Part shown: positions 1 through 7,748 of the stretch, piece by piece
Position numbering within the stretch: position 1 is the first letter of the stretch
Layout of the letters: the number at the start of each line of letters is the position of its first letter
IMG/VR virus record: IMGVR_UViG_3300042466_001662
Span: 1 to 20,538 of that record
DNA length: 20,538 bases
Direction: 5' to 3' (one strand)
From: a virus
Translations under genes and position numbers: made by a program
Notes under the pieces: generated by a model
The model's database searches: none
What the model saw: only the letters and a program-made list of their open reading frames with translations
What the model was told of the DNA's origin: nothing

Positions 1-1
1 A

Positions 2-1264
2 GTAATTCGCGCCAATGCCGCTGGTGCCAACCTTAATGTAGTGCCAGAGCCGCCACGACCTCCTGCGAGACCGCCAGTAGTGGTAACCCCTCCTACCCCA
101 GTCGTTACAGCACCAACGGCACCAAAGAAGCCGCGAGCACGGAAGGGTGATGTTGTTGATACGGATATTAAACCGAAGCGCAGCCCTAAGAACACTGGCA
201 AAAAGGGTCTAGCCAACATTGACAACGCTATTGACCATCTTCAAAAAAATGATGGTCTTCTCGCCGACCTTCCAGAAAATGTTGTGGCAGAAGCGGTCAT
301 TGACAACAACCTTCGTGGCAATCCAGCAATCCTTGGTAAGACACGCAGTGAAATTATGCGTGGTGGATTTAAAGCAAATGGTCTCAGGCAAGGAGATACA
401 TTTGAAAATGATAGATACAAGTTCAAGTTAGTTAAAGAAACATCAGGATATGGCATCTGGGATGTTGTTGAAGTCGTCGATAAAGACACTAAAGAAAAAT
501 GGTTCTTGAAAGCATCACAGTTCGGTCAGCACGACGCAATGTTAGAAAATATTGGTATGGCGGCGGCGGAAGCACTTGACTTCGGCAACGATGCTAACCA
601 TATTAAAATGGGTGACGAGTTTGAGGCTTTTGACGGACGAAACGCACGATGGACAATGATGCGAGACATTAATCAGTGGGAGCATGGCGGTCAGAGGGGC
701 AATCAGCCGTATGCAGATGCGATTGATATGCCTCCGCAGTTGAGGTCAAAAATTGAATTACGCGATGCTGCAAGGCTCGCTGTCATGGACTTTGTTTTCG
801 ACAACCAAGACCGTCATGGAAGAAACTTCATGTTTGCCGAAAATGCTAAAGGTCAAGTGCGGTTAGGTGTTATCGATAATGGTCTTTTTGCTGGCGGAAG
901 AGTTGAAGATGGTGATTTCAAACGCTATGCAAAAGAGGTTAAAGGTCTTAATGTTGCTGAATACAAGGCTGGAAACCACCGTTTCTCTGGCAACAATGGA
1001 ATTAATGGACTCAGAAAGATTGGTTTCAGACACCAAGACGCCCCTAGCCGCGAGAGGTTTGCTGAACAAGCAAGGCGTTCGGTCGCAAGAATACAACAAG
1101 AACTTGATAGTATCCTTGACATAAAAAGAATTGAAGGAAATGGTGTGAAGTTGTCATCAACCGAAAAACAACATCTTGCCGCAGTTCGCACTATTGCAGA
1201 AGCAAGAATTGCTCATCTTTTAAATCCAGCAAACATGAACGAACTAGTCGGAATGTTCAACTAA
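2..1264 (+). CDS. HipA/PI3-4-kinase-like protein A, 5' end outside window
   Basis: The frame is open from the window edge. A GTG at 41 has no clear ribosome site, so the gene probably begins upstream. The first ~50 codons are Pro/Ala/Lys-rich and look disordered. A kinase-like fold follows. Numbered from the GTG at 41, a GDTF motif precedes the segment WFLKAS, whose Lys157 is the likely ATP-binding lysine. DNQDRHGRN (Asp257, Asn262; nt 800-826) is the likely catalytic loop, and IDNG (Asp279) the likely metal site. This Lys, DRHxxN, D[NQ]G order is that of HipA and PI3/4-kinase-like enzymes. The 842-aa protein at 1568 carries the same three motifs at similar spacing, so the two are paralogues. 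Both sit just upstream of the major capsid gene, which suggests virion-associated proteins. Substrate and real activity are unknown. The motif match is clear, but the family name is inference. Confidence 0.8.
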   Translation, partial: VIRANAAGANLNVVPEPPRPPARPPVVVTPPTPVVTAPTAPKKPRARKGDVVDTDIKPKRSPKNTGKKGLANIDNAIDHLQKNDGLLADLPENVVAEAVIDNNLRGNPAILGKTRSEIMRGGFKANGLRQGDTFENDRYKFKLVKETSGYGIWDVVEVVDKDTKEKWFLKASQFGQHDAMLENIGMAAAEALDFGNDANHIKMGDEFEAFDGRNARWTMMRDINQWEHGGQRGNQPYADAIDMPPQLRSKIELRDAARLAVMDFVFDNQDRHGRNFMFAENAKGQVRLGVIDNGLFAGGRVEDGDFKRYAKEVKGLNVAEYKAGNHRFSGNNGINGLRKIGFRHQDAPSRERFAEQARRSVARIQQELDSILDIKRIEGNGVKLSSTEKQHLAAVRTIAEARIAHLLNPANMNELVGMFN

Positions 1265-1271
1265 GGAAATT

Positions 1272-1562
1272 ATGTATCCAATAGTTTATACACAAACAGA
1301 CACAAACAAAAATAAGGCTTTCCGTTTAGTGGTAGTCACCGCTCTTGGTCAATTTGAAGAGCATTCCAATTTTGGAATTTACGATATTGAAACAAGCGAA
1401 AATTATTCAAACAATAAAGGTCGTTTTGATTCAGAAAAAGCAGTGCGGGGACTTTTCACTACTGGCTCACAGGGTTCTTCTACCGAATTTACAAAAATTG
1501 AAAATGCCAGCAAAGCAAAAATTACTTCTCTAATTAATGAAGTAAAGAATTACCACGAGTAG
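1272..1562 (+). CDS. small unknown protein between the two kinase-like genes
   Basis: This 96-aa protein is not recognised. The ATG at 1272 follows an AAGGAAAT ribosome site that overlaps the stop region of the preceding kinase-like gene, so the two are probably translated together. It has no signal peptide, membrane segment or cysteine. The middle is rich in Asn, Ser and Thr, and the C-terminus (SKAKITSLINEVKNY) looks helical. The arrangement kinase-like gene then small gene occurs twice in a row (see 4099-4416), which suggests a partner or chaperone role, but the two small proteins show no obvious similarity by eye. Confidence 0.75.
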   Translation: MYPIVYTQTDTNKNKAFRLVVVTALGQFEEHSNFGIYDIETSENYSNNKGRFDSEKAVRGLFTTGSQGSSTEFTKIENASKAKITSLINEVKNYHE

Positions 1563-1567
1563 TAACA

Positions 1568-4096
1568 ATGCATCAAAACCTTCTAAACCACAAATCTGCA
1601 CAGTTCGCAACAGAGCGTGACACTTCGTCCATACTGTACGAGGTAAAAAAGACTCGCGCTATTTGGGATGCTGGATTATCAGTCCCTGGCACTGACCGCA
1701 GAGGTGGCTGGCGTTGCCCGCCAGGAATGGCATTCGGTGGACAGATAACAGACCGCTTTGGTCGTAACTGTGGATACGGATTAGTTCGCCGTTTAGGCAA
1801 TGCAATGAATGACCTCGGCGAACGCATGAACGAAGGCGACAAGAGGCGTCGTGAGCGTCGCATTGCAAAACTTGGAGCAAATATCAATCAGCCAGGAATG
1901 GTAGAGCGTGCTGCTGGTCGGGTAGCCGATGCATTAGAGACCGACAAGAAACCTGCTCGTCGTGTACGAACAGGAAACATTGATGCCGTAAAGCCAATAA
2001 AACCTGTAAAACCTATAAAGCCAGTTGCGCGGGCAGCAAAAGGCGACTTAAAGAAGCCAGCAGCAGTTGACACTGTAAGCAACACCCCAGTTCCTGCAGG
2101 TGCCCCAAATGTCGGTGAAACCCTCAATGAGTACAAGCGTCGTAAGTACAACGAGCACCAGAAGCGTGTACGCGAAATCCAAGAAGGTGGCGGCAAGGCT
2201 GGGATGCTTAGATACCCAGAGTGGGATAAATTCCACGGTTCAGTAATTGAAGAAAACTGGAGAAAAAATAACGGTATCCCTAGGGCTAGAAAGCGTGTTG
2301 TCAACAAACCGAAGCCTAAAGATAAAATTGAGGCTGTTCCTGCGGATGAAGTTAAGAAGCCTGTTAAGCCTCGCGCCCCTAAGGCAAAGATTGCAGATGC
2401 CAAAAAGGAAGTCACGGCAGAGAAGCCAGCAGTAAAGAAAGCCGCTGTCAAGAAACCTGCTGTCAAGAAGGCTGCTGTCAAAAAAGAAGCAACGCCTAAA
2501 GACCCTACCAAAAAAGATAAGCCAATTGATTTCGCTGGAATACGGAAACAATTAAAAGGTAACGGAATTCTTGGTGCTGCCGATTTTGCAGAACTATTCA
2601 AAAATGAAAAAGATGCATTTGGTGATACTGTCCCAAGCAACGATATTCAGCCTCTCGCTCTTCGCGTCTACCAAGATGTAGATGCACGGCGTAAGGACAT
2701 CGGGGAAAGGTTTGCTGAGCGATACAAGAATGACACTCCTGCCCAATTTGATGCTTGGGTCTCTTTGTTTGAAGACGATATTAAGGGCGGCGAAAAAAAC
2801 ATTCTTGATGCTATTGACCGTCTAGAGAAAGCAATTGCTGACGGTGCGGAGCAAGATGAAATAAATCGTCTACGCGACAGAATTATTTCCAAGAACCGCC
2901 TTCATGTGGCAAATGTTGAAGTTGTTCGTTTAAACAAGGAATTGCCTCCACGCCCTGTTACTCCTCCTGAGTCAATAGTCCCAGAAGCCTCCGATGCTCG
3001 CGTTCTGGAACCTGCTGGCAAAGGCAAGGGTAAGGATTTAGCGAAAGTCCTTCGTGTTGCTGGAGTTAAAAAGCATGGCAAAGAAGGCAAAATTGCCAAA
3101 GGCGATGGGCTTCCTCCTGCGCCTGGTGAACTTCCTGTACCTCATATTGTTAATTCAAAGATGACAAGTGCTGAAGCAATCGCTCATGTTAAAGGCGGCG
3201 GCGACCTTGCTGTAGTCCCTCACAATCTCTGGCTTGAGGCAATTCAGGCAAACCTTAAATCAGAAAATAACCCAACTGGCAAATGGGGCAAATTGGCTAA
3301 AAAAGGTGGCAATATTGGTGACACTTTCATTTATGTAAAACTGGATGAAAAGGGCAGAAAAACAAACGCTGGCTGGGTATTCAAAGCATCAGCAGAAGAC
3401 GACAACTTGCATGAGTTAATGGCGTGGAACCTCGCAGGCGCTCATGGCTTCGATATTGAGGGTGCTCACATGGACGGACAAATCAACGGGCGTAATGCTG
3501 TTGTTTTGCCGTTTGCTCAACATCATGTTCCCAAAGAGTGGAAAGAAATTAGCGGAGACGGAAACAACTTCGATAAAGATGCAGTTGATAAACTTCCTGA
3601 CCGAGCATACCCACAGAGAATGGCACATTACCTTCACAACTATCTGCTGAATGTGCGAGACAGACATGCAGGAAATGGCTTTGCAAAAGTTTATGCCAAA
3701 CCAAGCGGTGAAAAAGTTGCACACATTATCCCTATTGACCAAGGGTGGGCATTCAAAAAAGGATACAACGCCCCTGAAGGAATAGACAGATACGACCTTG
3801 GAATGGATTACGACCTTTTCTCAAATATAAGTCGTCACTTGGCACGGATTGATGACAAAGTTGAGCGAGAGAAACAAAGAAAAGCCATTGTTGATGCAGT
3901 GGACGGTATAATTGAAAATGCTCAAAAAGTAATGAAAATGAATGAGTCAGATATTTATGACTGGGTAAAATCAATGTACCCAGAAGGTCAAAATGTTGGT
4001 AATGCAGATGTTGCTCGTTTTTGGAAAAACTACAGAAAAATGGTCAAGCAACTCACAGCGGAACGCAATAAAGTTATTGCGAAAATTGGAGGATAA
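1568..4096 (+). CDS. large HipA/PI3-4-kinase-like protein B with disordered Lys-rich middle
   Basis: This 842-aa protein has three parts. Residues 40-80 hold a Gly/Arg-rich segment with Cys50 and Cys68 (RCPPG...TDRFGRNCG). Residues ~100-310 are Lys/Ala/Pro-rich and probably disordered, with KPIKPV and AVKK repeats. A helical, charged stretch follows (~320-500). The last ~290 residues are kinase-like: Gly-Asp-Thr-Phe, Lys606 in GWVFKAS, Asp698 and Asn703 in RDRHAGN, and Asp724 in IDQG. These match protein A (2-1264) in order and spacing. The start ATG at 1568 lies 5 nt after the previous stop and has only a weak ribosome site. The next gene's GGAGGA lies across this gene's stop. The position before the capsid gene suggests a minor virion protein, possibly delivered to the host. 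The enzyme target is unknown. Confidence 0.85.
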   Translation: MHQNLLNHKSAQFATERDTSSILYEVKKTRAIWDAGLSVPGTDRRGGWRCPPGMAFGGQITDRFGRNCGYGLVRRLGNAMNDLGERMNEGDKRRRERRIAKLGANINQPGMVERAAGRVADALETDKKPARRVRTGNIDAVKPIKPVKPIKPVARAAKGDLKKPAAVDTVSNTPVPAGAPNVGETLNEYKRRKYNEHQKRVREIQEGGGKAGMLRYPEWDKFHGSVIEENWRKNNGIPRARKRVVNKPKPKDKIEAVPADEVKKPVKPRAPKAKIADAKKEVTAEKPAVKKAAVKKPAVKKAAVKKEATPKDPTKKDKPIDFAGIRKQLKGNGILGAADFAELFKNEKDAFGDTVPSNDIQPLALRVYQDVDARRKDIGERFAERYKNDTPAQFDAWVSLFEDDIKGGEKNILDAIDRLEKAIADGAEQDEINRLRDRIISKNRLHVANVEVVRLNKELPPRPVTPPESIVPEASDARVLEPAGKGKGKDLAKVLRVAGVKKHGKEGKIAKGDGLPPAPGELPVPHIVNSKMTSAEAIAHVKGGGDLAVVPHNLWLEAIQANLKSENNPTGKWGKLAKKGGNIGDTFIYVKLDEKGRKTNAGWVFKASAEDDNLHELMAWNLAGAHGFDIEGAHMDGQINGRNAVVLPFAQHHVPKEWKEISGDGNNFDKDAVDKLPDRAYPQRMAHYLHNYLLNVRDRHAGNGFAKVYAKPSGEKVAHIIPIDQGWAFKKGYNAPEGIDRYDLGMDYDLFSNISRHLARIDDKVEREKQRKAIVDAVDGIIENAQKVMKMNESDIYDWVKSMYPEGQNVGNADVARFWKNYRKMVKQLTAERNKVIAKIGG
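2426..2485 (+). repeat. four tandem 15-nt units inside kinase-like gene B
   Basis: Four consecutive 15-nt units (2426, 2441, 2456, 2471) each encode [PA]AVKK. The last three share GCTGTCAA with third-base changes only. They form part of the Lys/Ala-rich middle region, which resembles a histone H1 tail, and probably arose by in-frame duplication. Confidence 0.8.
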
Positions 4097-4098
4097 TT

Positions 4099-4416
4099 AT
4101 GGCGCAGGAAGAAATCCTCATCTACAAAACACCAACATCAATCCATGATGAAAGTGATGCAGAACTTATTTGCTCAATCTCTCGTGATGGCAAATCTCTC
4201 ACCATAAGAGGGATGAACAAGAATTGGGCAAGCACCTATTCTGACATCATTAAGAACTCATCAGGTCGACCAGATATTGGTAAAGACAAATACGGTCTAG
4301 TGACAATTCTCAACTCCACATACGGCAGAGAAGTCCATTACGGCGACCAAATTGAAGATGGCGTATTCGCTGAAGAATCAGCCACTCTTCCATTTAAAAT
4401 TACACTAAAAGTTTAG
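4099..4416 (+). CDS. small unknown protein after kinase-like gene B
   Basis: This 105-aa protein is not recognised. The ATG at 4099 follows a strong GGAGGA site (from about 4088) that overlaps the end of the kinase-like gene, only 2 nt away, so the two are surely co-expressed. The sequence is mixed alpha/beta in character, with a single Cys (CSISRDGK) and no membrane segment. It occupies the same position relative to its kinase-like neighbour as the 96-aa protein at 1272 does to protein A. A role in the head module is inferred only from location. Confidence 0.75.
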   Translation: MAQEEILIYKTPTSIHDESDAELICSISRDGKSLTIRGMNKNWASTYSDIIKNSSGRPDIGKDKYGLVTILNSTYGREVHYGDQIEDGVFAEESATLPFKITLKV

Positions 4417-4422
4417 GCACCA

Positions 4423-5250
4423 ATGTCACGCAAATCCATTATTGAGACCAAAACAGACAACCCAAAGTCACCCCTATTCGCTACCCGCGAACAGGCGATT
4501 AGTGCTGGGAATGGTTGCACGGGAGTGCGTATTGTTTTGGTTAATGGAGCACGGATGTTTGCTCCGTGCCCACCGAAAACAAATGGATTTGAAAAACTAG
4601 GCGAGCGTGGGATTCTTGGAATAGAGACCCTCCCTGACGGTGGTTTAGTTTCAGCAAAAGACGATGACATCGTGGAGATAGACGAGAAGGGCTTCGTTAG
4701 TAACTACAGCCGTTCTACTGACCCTGATGTTTTCTCTGACCCTGATTCTGCTCGTGTTCGTGCCCGCAATCTTGGCTGTATTGGGATTCGTTCATATATT
4801 GCAAAAGATGGCAAAAAGGTTTACTTGCCTTGTACAAATTCTTCTGACTACAACAAATACACGGGTCTACGCCATGACGGTAGACCGATGAAGAAGAAGT
4901 CAGCCCTGTCTCGTGTCGGTAAGCGCAAAATGCGCACGATTCTCACAAAACCAACTAAGCCAAGCGTGCCTAAAGAGATAGACATTGACTCACAAACAGT
5001 CAATACTCTCGCTATGAAAGTACGCCAGCACAACTCTGGAGTAACTAACAAGCCAGACTGGGCACATACAAACCTTAGAGTCTTAAAAGATGTTTACATA
5101 AGAGGAAATAAAGACGGCAAAGGGTTCGCCCGTGTCAATGAATTTCTAAAACTTGTGCGTAGCGGAACGGCTGATGCTGCCTACCACAAAGATGATGACC
5201 TTCTGGACTCAAATCACCCTTGGTTGAACAAGCCGAGCGGTAAAAAATAA
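4423..5250 (+). CDS. head-module protein with two Cys-pair modules
   Basis: This 275-aa protein carries an internal duplication. Module 1 has Cys32 and Cys49 (GCTGVR...MFAPC) and module 2 has Cys119 and Cys137 (GCIGIR...VYLPC). Each has the pattern Gly-Cys-x-Gly-[VI]-Arg, a short beta-like stretch, then [FY]-x-Pro-Cys, and each is preceded by an Ala/Arg-rich helix. The next region is very basic (MKKKSALSRVGKRKMR), and the C-terminus (ARVNEFLKLVRSG...DNDLL-like) looks helical. It is the last gene before the capsid gene, with 144 nt between them. Known phage layouts place protease, scaffold or minor head genes here, but I see no protease motif. The function is unknown. The paired cysteines could bind metal or form disulphides. 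Confidence 0.8.
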   Translation: MSRKSIIETKTDNPKSPLFATREQAISAGNGCTGVRIVLVNGARMFAPCPPKTNGFEKLGERGILGIETLPDGGLVSAKDDDIVEIDEKGFVSNYSRSTDPDVFSDPDSARVRARNLGCIGIRSYIAKDGKKVYLPCTNSSDYNKYTGLRHDGRPMKKKSALSRVGKRKMRTILTKPTKPSVPKEIDIDSQTVNTLAMKVRQHNSGVTNKPDWAHTNLRVLKDVYIRGNKDGKGFARVNEFLKLVRSGTADAAYHKDDDLLDSNHPWLNKPSGKK

Positions 5251-5394
5251 AACCGAAAATTTCTTAAATAGTTGCAGGGATACAACATAGTCAAGTGTTA
5301 CTCTGCTTAATAAGACATTAAACGGTTGGGTGCTCACCTGAGCCTTTATTGTAGAAAACAAAAATCCACCATAACTAACTTTTTAGGAGTTAAC

Positions 5395-6696
5395 ATGTCT
5401 TTTGACGAATCCCGCCTACGGGAACTACAAGGTGCCTTGCGCACCAAAATGGCAGACAACAAAGCAATTGCTGACTCATTCCAAATTGAGAATGAAACAG
5501 TAGTAGTTGATGCCAAGCAAAAATCAGCATTTGATAGCAACATGCGTGATATCCGCGAAATCAAGAGCCTCATTGAGGGTCTTGAGGGAATGCGCGATGT
5601 CGATTCATGGTCAAACCAACCAGCAACCGCTTCGGTAGCACAAGAGTCAAACGCTCAAGGTCAGTGGGCTCCTCAGCCTCAGGCTAAGAGCCTTGGTCAA
5701 ATGTTCCTTGATTCACCAGAATTCAAGGCTTTGGATTCAGGTAAGAATGGCGCAAACATGCCAAGTCCTTTCCAATTGAACCGTGCAGATGTTGCGGGAA
5801 TGTGGAGCACCAAGGATATCTACTCAGCATTGCCATCAGGAACTCCTGGTTCGTTTGGTTCAATCCAGCGCGACCCAATGGTTCTTCCTCCAATGCGTAC
5901 TCGCCGTGTTCGTGACTTGTTCCCAAGCCGCACCACGACAGCAGCAGTTATCGAATACTTCCGCATGACTGGTTTCACCAACAACGCGGCAGCAGTTGCA
6001 GAGCGTGCCAGTTCGGCATTCGCTGCTAAGCCACAGTCGTCTTTCTCCTTCGTTGGAGAACAGGCTCCTGTACGCACCTTGGCACACTGGGAAGCAGCAC
6101 ATCGCAATGTTCTTGCTGATGAGCCACAACTGCGTTCAATCATTGATAACGAACTCCTTTACGGATTGCGTTTGCAAGAAGATTCACAAATTCTTACAGG
6201 TGACGGCGCTGGTGAAAACCTTCGCGGTATCTTGGAGACTTCAGGAATCCAGACATACGACTGGTCTGCAGGAGTTCTCGGTGACAACAAGGCTGATGCG
6301 ATTCGTCGTGCCGCAACCTTGTCGTTCCTTGCTTACTACGAGCCAACAGGTGTTGTTCTTCACCCTAACGATTGGGAAGACATTGAACTTTCCAAGGATG
6401 ACAATGGTCAGTACCTCGTAGCAGTTTCTGTTGCTATGGGTGGCGAGCCAAAGTTGTGGCGTATTCCTGTGGTTGATACCCCAGCAATGACAGAGGGCAC
6501 TGCTCTCGTCGGTGCTTTCGGTACAGGCGCACAGTTGTATGACCGTGAACAGGCAAGCATCCGTATCAGCGAACAGCATGCAGACTTCTTCGTCCGCAAC
6601 GCTATCGTTGTTCTTGCTGAGCAGCGTTTGGCTCTTGCAGTCAAGCGTCCTGAAGCATTCGTTGCAGTATCTTTCAACGGCGCTCCAGAAGCCTAA
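5395..6696 (+). CDS. major capsid protein, HK97 fold
   Basis: This 433-aa protein builds the icosahedral shell. Residues 1-95 are charged and helical, like the delta/scaffold domain of HK97-type capsids. The shell domain starts near Lys98 (KSLGQMFLDSPEFKAL), a common beginning of the mature part in this family. Typical landmarks follow: the E-loop region around the RASSAFAAK segment, RTLAHWEAAHRNVLAD, a helix with DSQILTGDGAGENLRGIL, the P-domain PTGVVLHPNDWEDIELSK, and the C-terminal FVRNAIVVLAEQRLALAVKRPEAF. ATG 5395 was chosen because AGGAG lies at 5385-5389. An in-frame upstream extension to 5326 has no such site and reads as non-coding. The gene ends with TAATAA and a strong terminator. 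No prohead protease is visible in the window; it may lie upstream. Confidence 0.95.
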   Translation: MSFDESRLRELQGALRTKMADNKAIADSFQIENETVVVDAKQKSAFDSNMRDIREIKSLIEGLEGMRDVDSWSNQPATASVAQESNAQGQWAPQPQAKSLGQMFLDSPEFKALDSGKNGANMPSPFQLNRADVAGMWSTKDIYSALPSGTPGSFGSIQRDPMVLPPMRTRRVRDLFPSRTTTAAVIEYFRMTGFTNNAAAVAERASSAFAAKPQSSFSFVGEQAPVRTLAHWEAAHRNVLADEPQLRSIIDNELLYGLRLQEDSQILTGDGAGENLRGILETSGIQTYDWSAGVLGDNKADAIRRAATLSFLAYYEPTGVVLHPNDWEDIELSKDDNGQYLVAVSVAMGGEPKLWRIPVVDTPAMTEGTALVGAFGTGAQLYDREQASIRISEQHADFFVRNAIVVLAEQRLALAVKRPEAFVAVSFNGAPEA

Positions 6697-6710
6697 TAAG
6701 CACTAAGCGG

Positions 6711-6747
6711 AACCCCGCTCATGCCTTCGGGTGTGGGCGGGGTTTTT
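6711..6747 (+). terminator. strong intrinsic terminator after capsid gene
   Basis: The arms 6711-6725 and 6730-6744 pair over all 15 positions (G-U pairs included), closed by a C(UUCG)G tetraloop and followed by a T run to 6747. It ends the head-module transcript. The oxygenase gene starts 22 nt later. Confidence 0.95.
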
Positions 6748-6769
6748 GCTATATATGGGAAGATTATGT

Positions 6770-7309
6770 ATGAAAGAAAATGAATCGTTTTCATACTTTG
6801 GTGAGTTTCAAGATTTTGACTCGCTGTTACTGCTCGTCAATAAATTTGAAGAAGACGACTGGTTGGCGTATAAAGAACGCAAAAAAACAGGTGGTATTGC
6901 AAGCGCCTATAGCGACACCATTCCTTTGATTTATAATCCGAAAATTAGAAATGCAAAGGATATCCATCACATACATTATGAAAGATTTCAGCGTCATGTG
7001 GACGCAGTGATTCAGGCAGCACTGCCGTTTATTGGGAGAACCATCCCCGTTCAAGCCATGCTGACGCGCATGAAGCCGCAGTCAACAATTGCTAGACATA
7101 AAGATAGGGGCGAAGTAACGAAAGTCTCCCACCGCATTCATGTTCCAATCATTACTAATCAGCAATGCATATTCACTATTGAAAATGATGAAAAACATTT
7201 ACAAGCAGGGAGCGTCTGGTTGATAGACAACACTGACAGGTTTCATTCTGTTAGAAATGATGGCGATAAACATCGCATTCATCTAATTGTTGATGCCCGA
7301 GAAATATGA
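6770..7309 (+). CDS. aspartyl/asparaginyl beta-hydroxylase-like 2OG-Fe(II) oxygenase
   Basis: This 179-aa cupin protein is expected to hydroxylate an Asp, Asn or similar residue using 2-oxoglutarate, oxygen and Fe(II). By comparison with animal AspH, His110 (in ARHKDRG, with Asp112) and His159 (in RFHSVRN) are the iron ligands. Arg169 (HRIHLIVD) is the likely 2OG salt-bridge residue, and HRIHVPI (121-127) is the conserved middle strand. All key residues are present, so it should be active. ATG 6770 was chosen because GGGAAG lies at 6757-6762. Longer in-frame starts fall inside the terminator hairpin. The gene stands alone between two terminators. Such enzymes recur in phages of aquatic bacteria, but their substrates are mostly unknown. 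A virion protein is one possibility. Confidence 0.85.
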   Translation: MKENESFSYFGEFQDFDSLLLLVNKFEEDDWLAYKERKKTGGIASAYSDTIPLIYNPKIRNAKDIHHIHYERFQRHVDAVIQAALPFIGRTIPVQAMLTRMKPQSTIARHKDRGEVTKVSHRIHVPIITNQQCIFTIENDEKHLQAGSVWLIDNTDRFHSVRNDGDKHRIHLIVDAREI

Positions 7310-7342
7310 GACAATATACACATGCCTACCTTAGGGCTAGAG

Positions 7343-7377
7343 AAACCCCCTGTCCGTAATAGGCTGGGGGTTTTTTT
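7343..7377 (+). terminator. intrinsic terminator between convergent genes
   Basis: AAACCCCC (7343-7350) pairs with GGGGGTTT, with a few more inner pairs, followed by a seven-T run. It ends the oxygenase transcript. On the opposite strand only a short T run follows the hairpin, so it is a weaker stop for the minus-strand genes. Confidence 0.9.
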
Positions 7378-7381
7378 ATTA

Positions 7382-7744
7382 CTAAATTATGGCTATCTCT
7401 AGCCTATTGATTTGTTTATTAAAGAAAGACACAACATCATCAGTGGTCGCAGTTTCGCTCCACGAGTTCATATCTTCATCCATGAAGGCTTCTAAGTACT
7501 TTATTGTCTCCGCATAGAGACCCCATTTAATTGAATCAATAGGGGCATCCTCAAGAGAACCATCCCAAGATTTCATATCTTTAAGAGAAGCACCACACGC
7601 AAGAGCCACAGCGCCATTTATGTTTATCTCACCAGAATACGAATGAAGGGGTAGCCAACCATTAAAGCCATACTGCTTAACATTGCTTGCAGCATTCTTT
7701 AATATGTCAACTACCCCTATTCGTACTAGGTCAAGCAGTGTCAT
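7382..7744 (-). CDS. DUF6197-like small protein
   Basis: This 120-aa protein starts at ATG 7744, 4 nt after the ribonucleotide reductase stop, so it is probably co-transcribed with that gene. The N-terminal helix, Gly-Trp (GFNGWLPL), INGAVALACG, and a final Asn-Ser-Trp segment followed by TTDDVVSFFNKQ resemble the actinobacterial and phage family DUF6197 (W..., GA...A, W...T..DV...L). That family name is from memory of the pattern and was not searched. The role is unknown. No membrane segment or cofactor motif is visible, and the sequence has a single Cys in ALACGA. Confidence 0.75.
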   Translation of the reverse strand: MTLLDLVRIGVVDILKNAASNVKQYGFNGWLPLHSYSGEININGAVALACGASLKDMKSWDGSLEDAPIDSIKWGLYAETIKYLEAFMDEDMNSWSETATTDDVVSFFNKQINRLEIAII

Positions 7745-7748
7745 GCAC

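Noticed and set aside
2426-2485. Tandem repeats as a CRISPR-like array
   Set aside because: Units are 15 nt, without spacers and in frame with a coding repeat.
1888-2640. 250-codon open frame on the minus strand opposite kinase-like gene B
   Set aside because: It is the mirror of the Lys/Ala-rich repeat region, giving Phe/Leu-rich low-complexity protein. The plus-strand gene explains it fully and no ribosome site or promoter is seen.
5251-5394. Possible promoter TTGCAG near 5272 before the capsid gene
   Set aside because: At 17-18 nt only GTGTTA/TGTTAC is found, a poor -10 box, so it does not join the TTGCAW promoter family. The gap shows only a weak 4-5 bp hairpin near 5331.
5996-6421. 141-codon plus-strand frame inside the capsid gene
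   Set aside because: Out-of-frame shadow of a strongly recognised HK97 capsid gene, with no supporting start signals.
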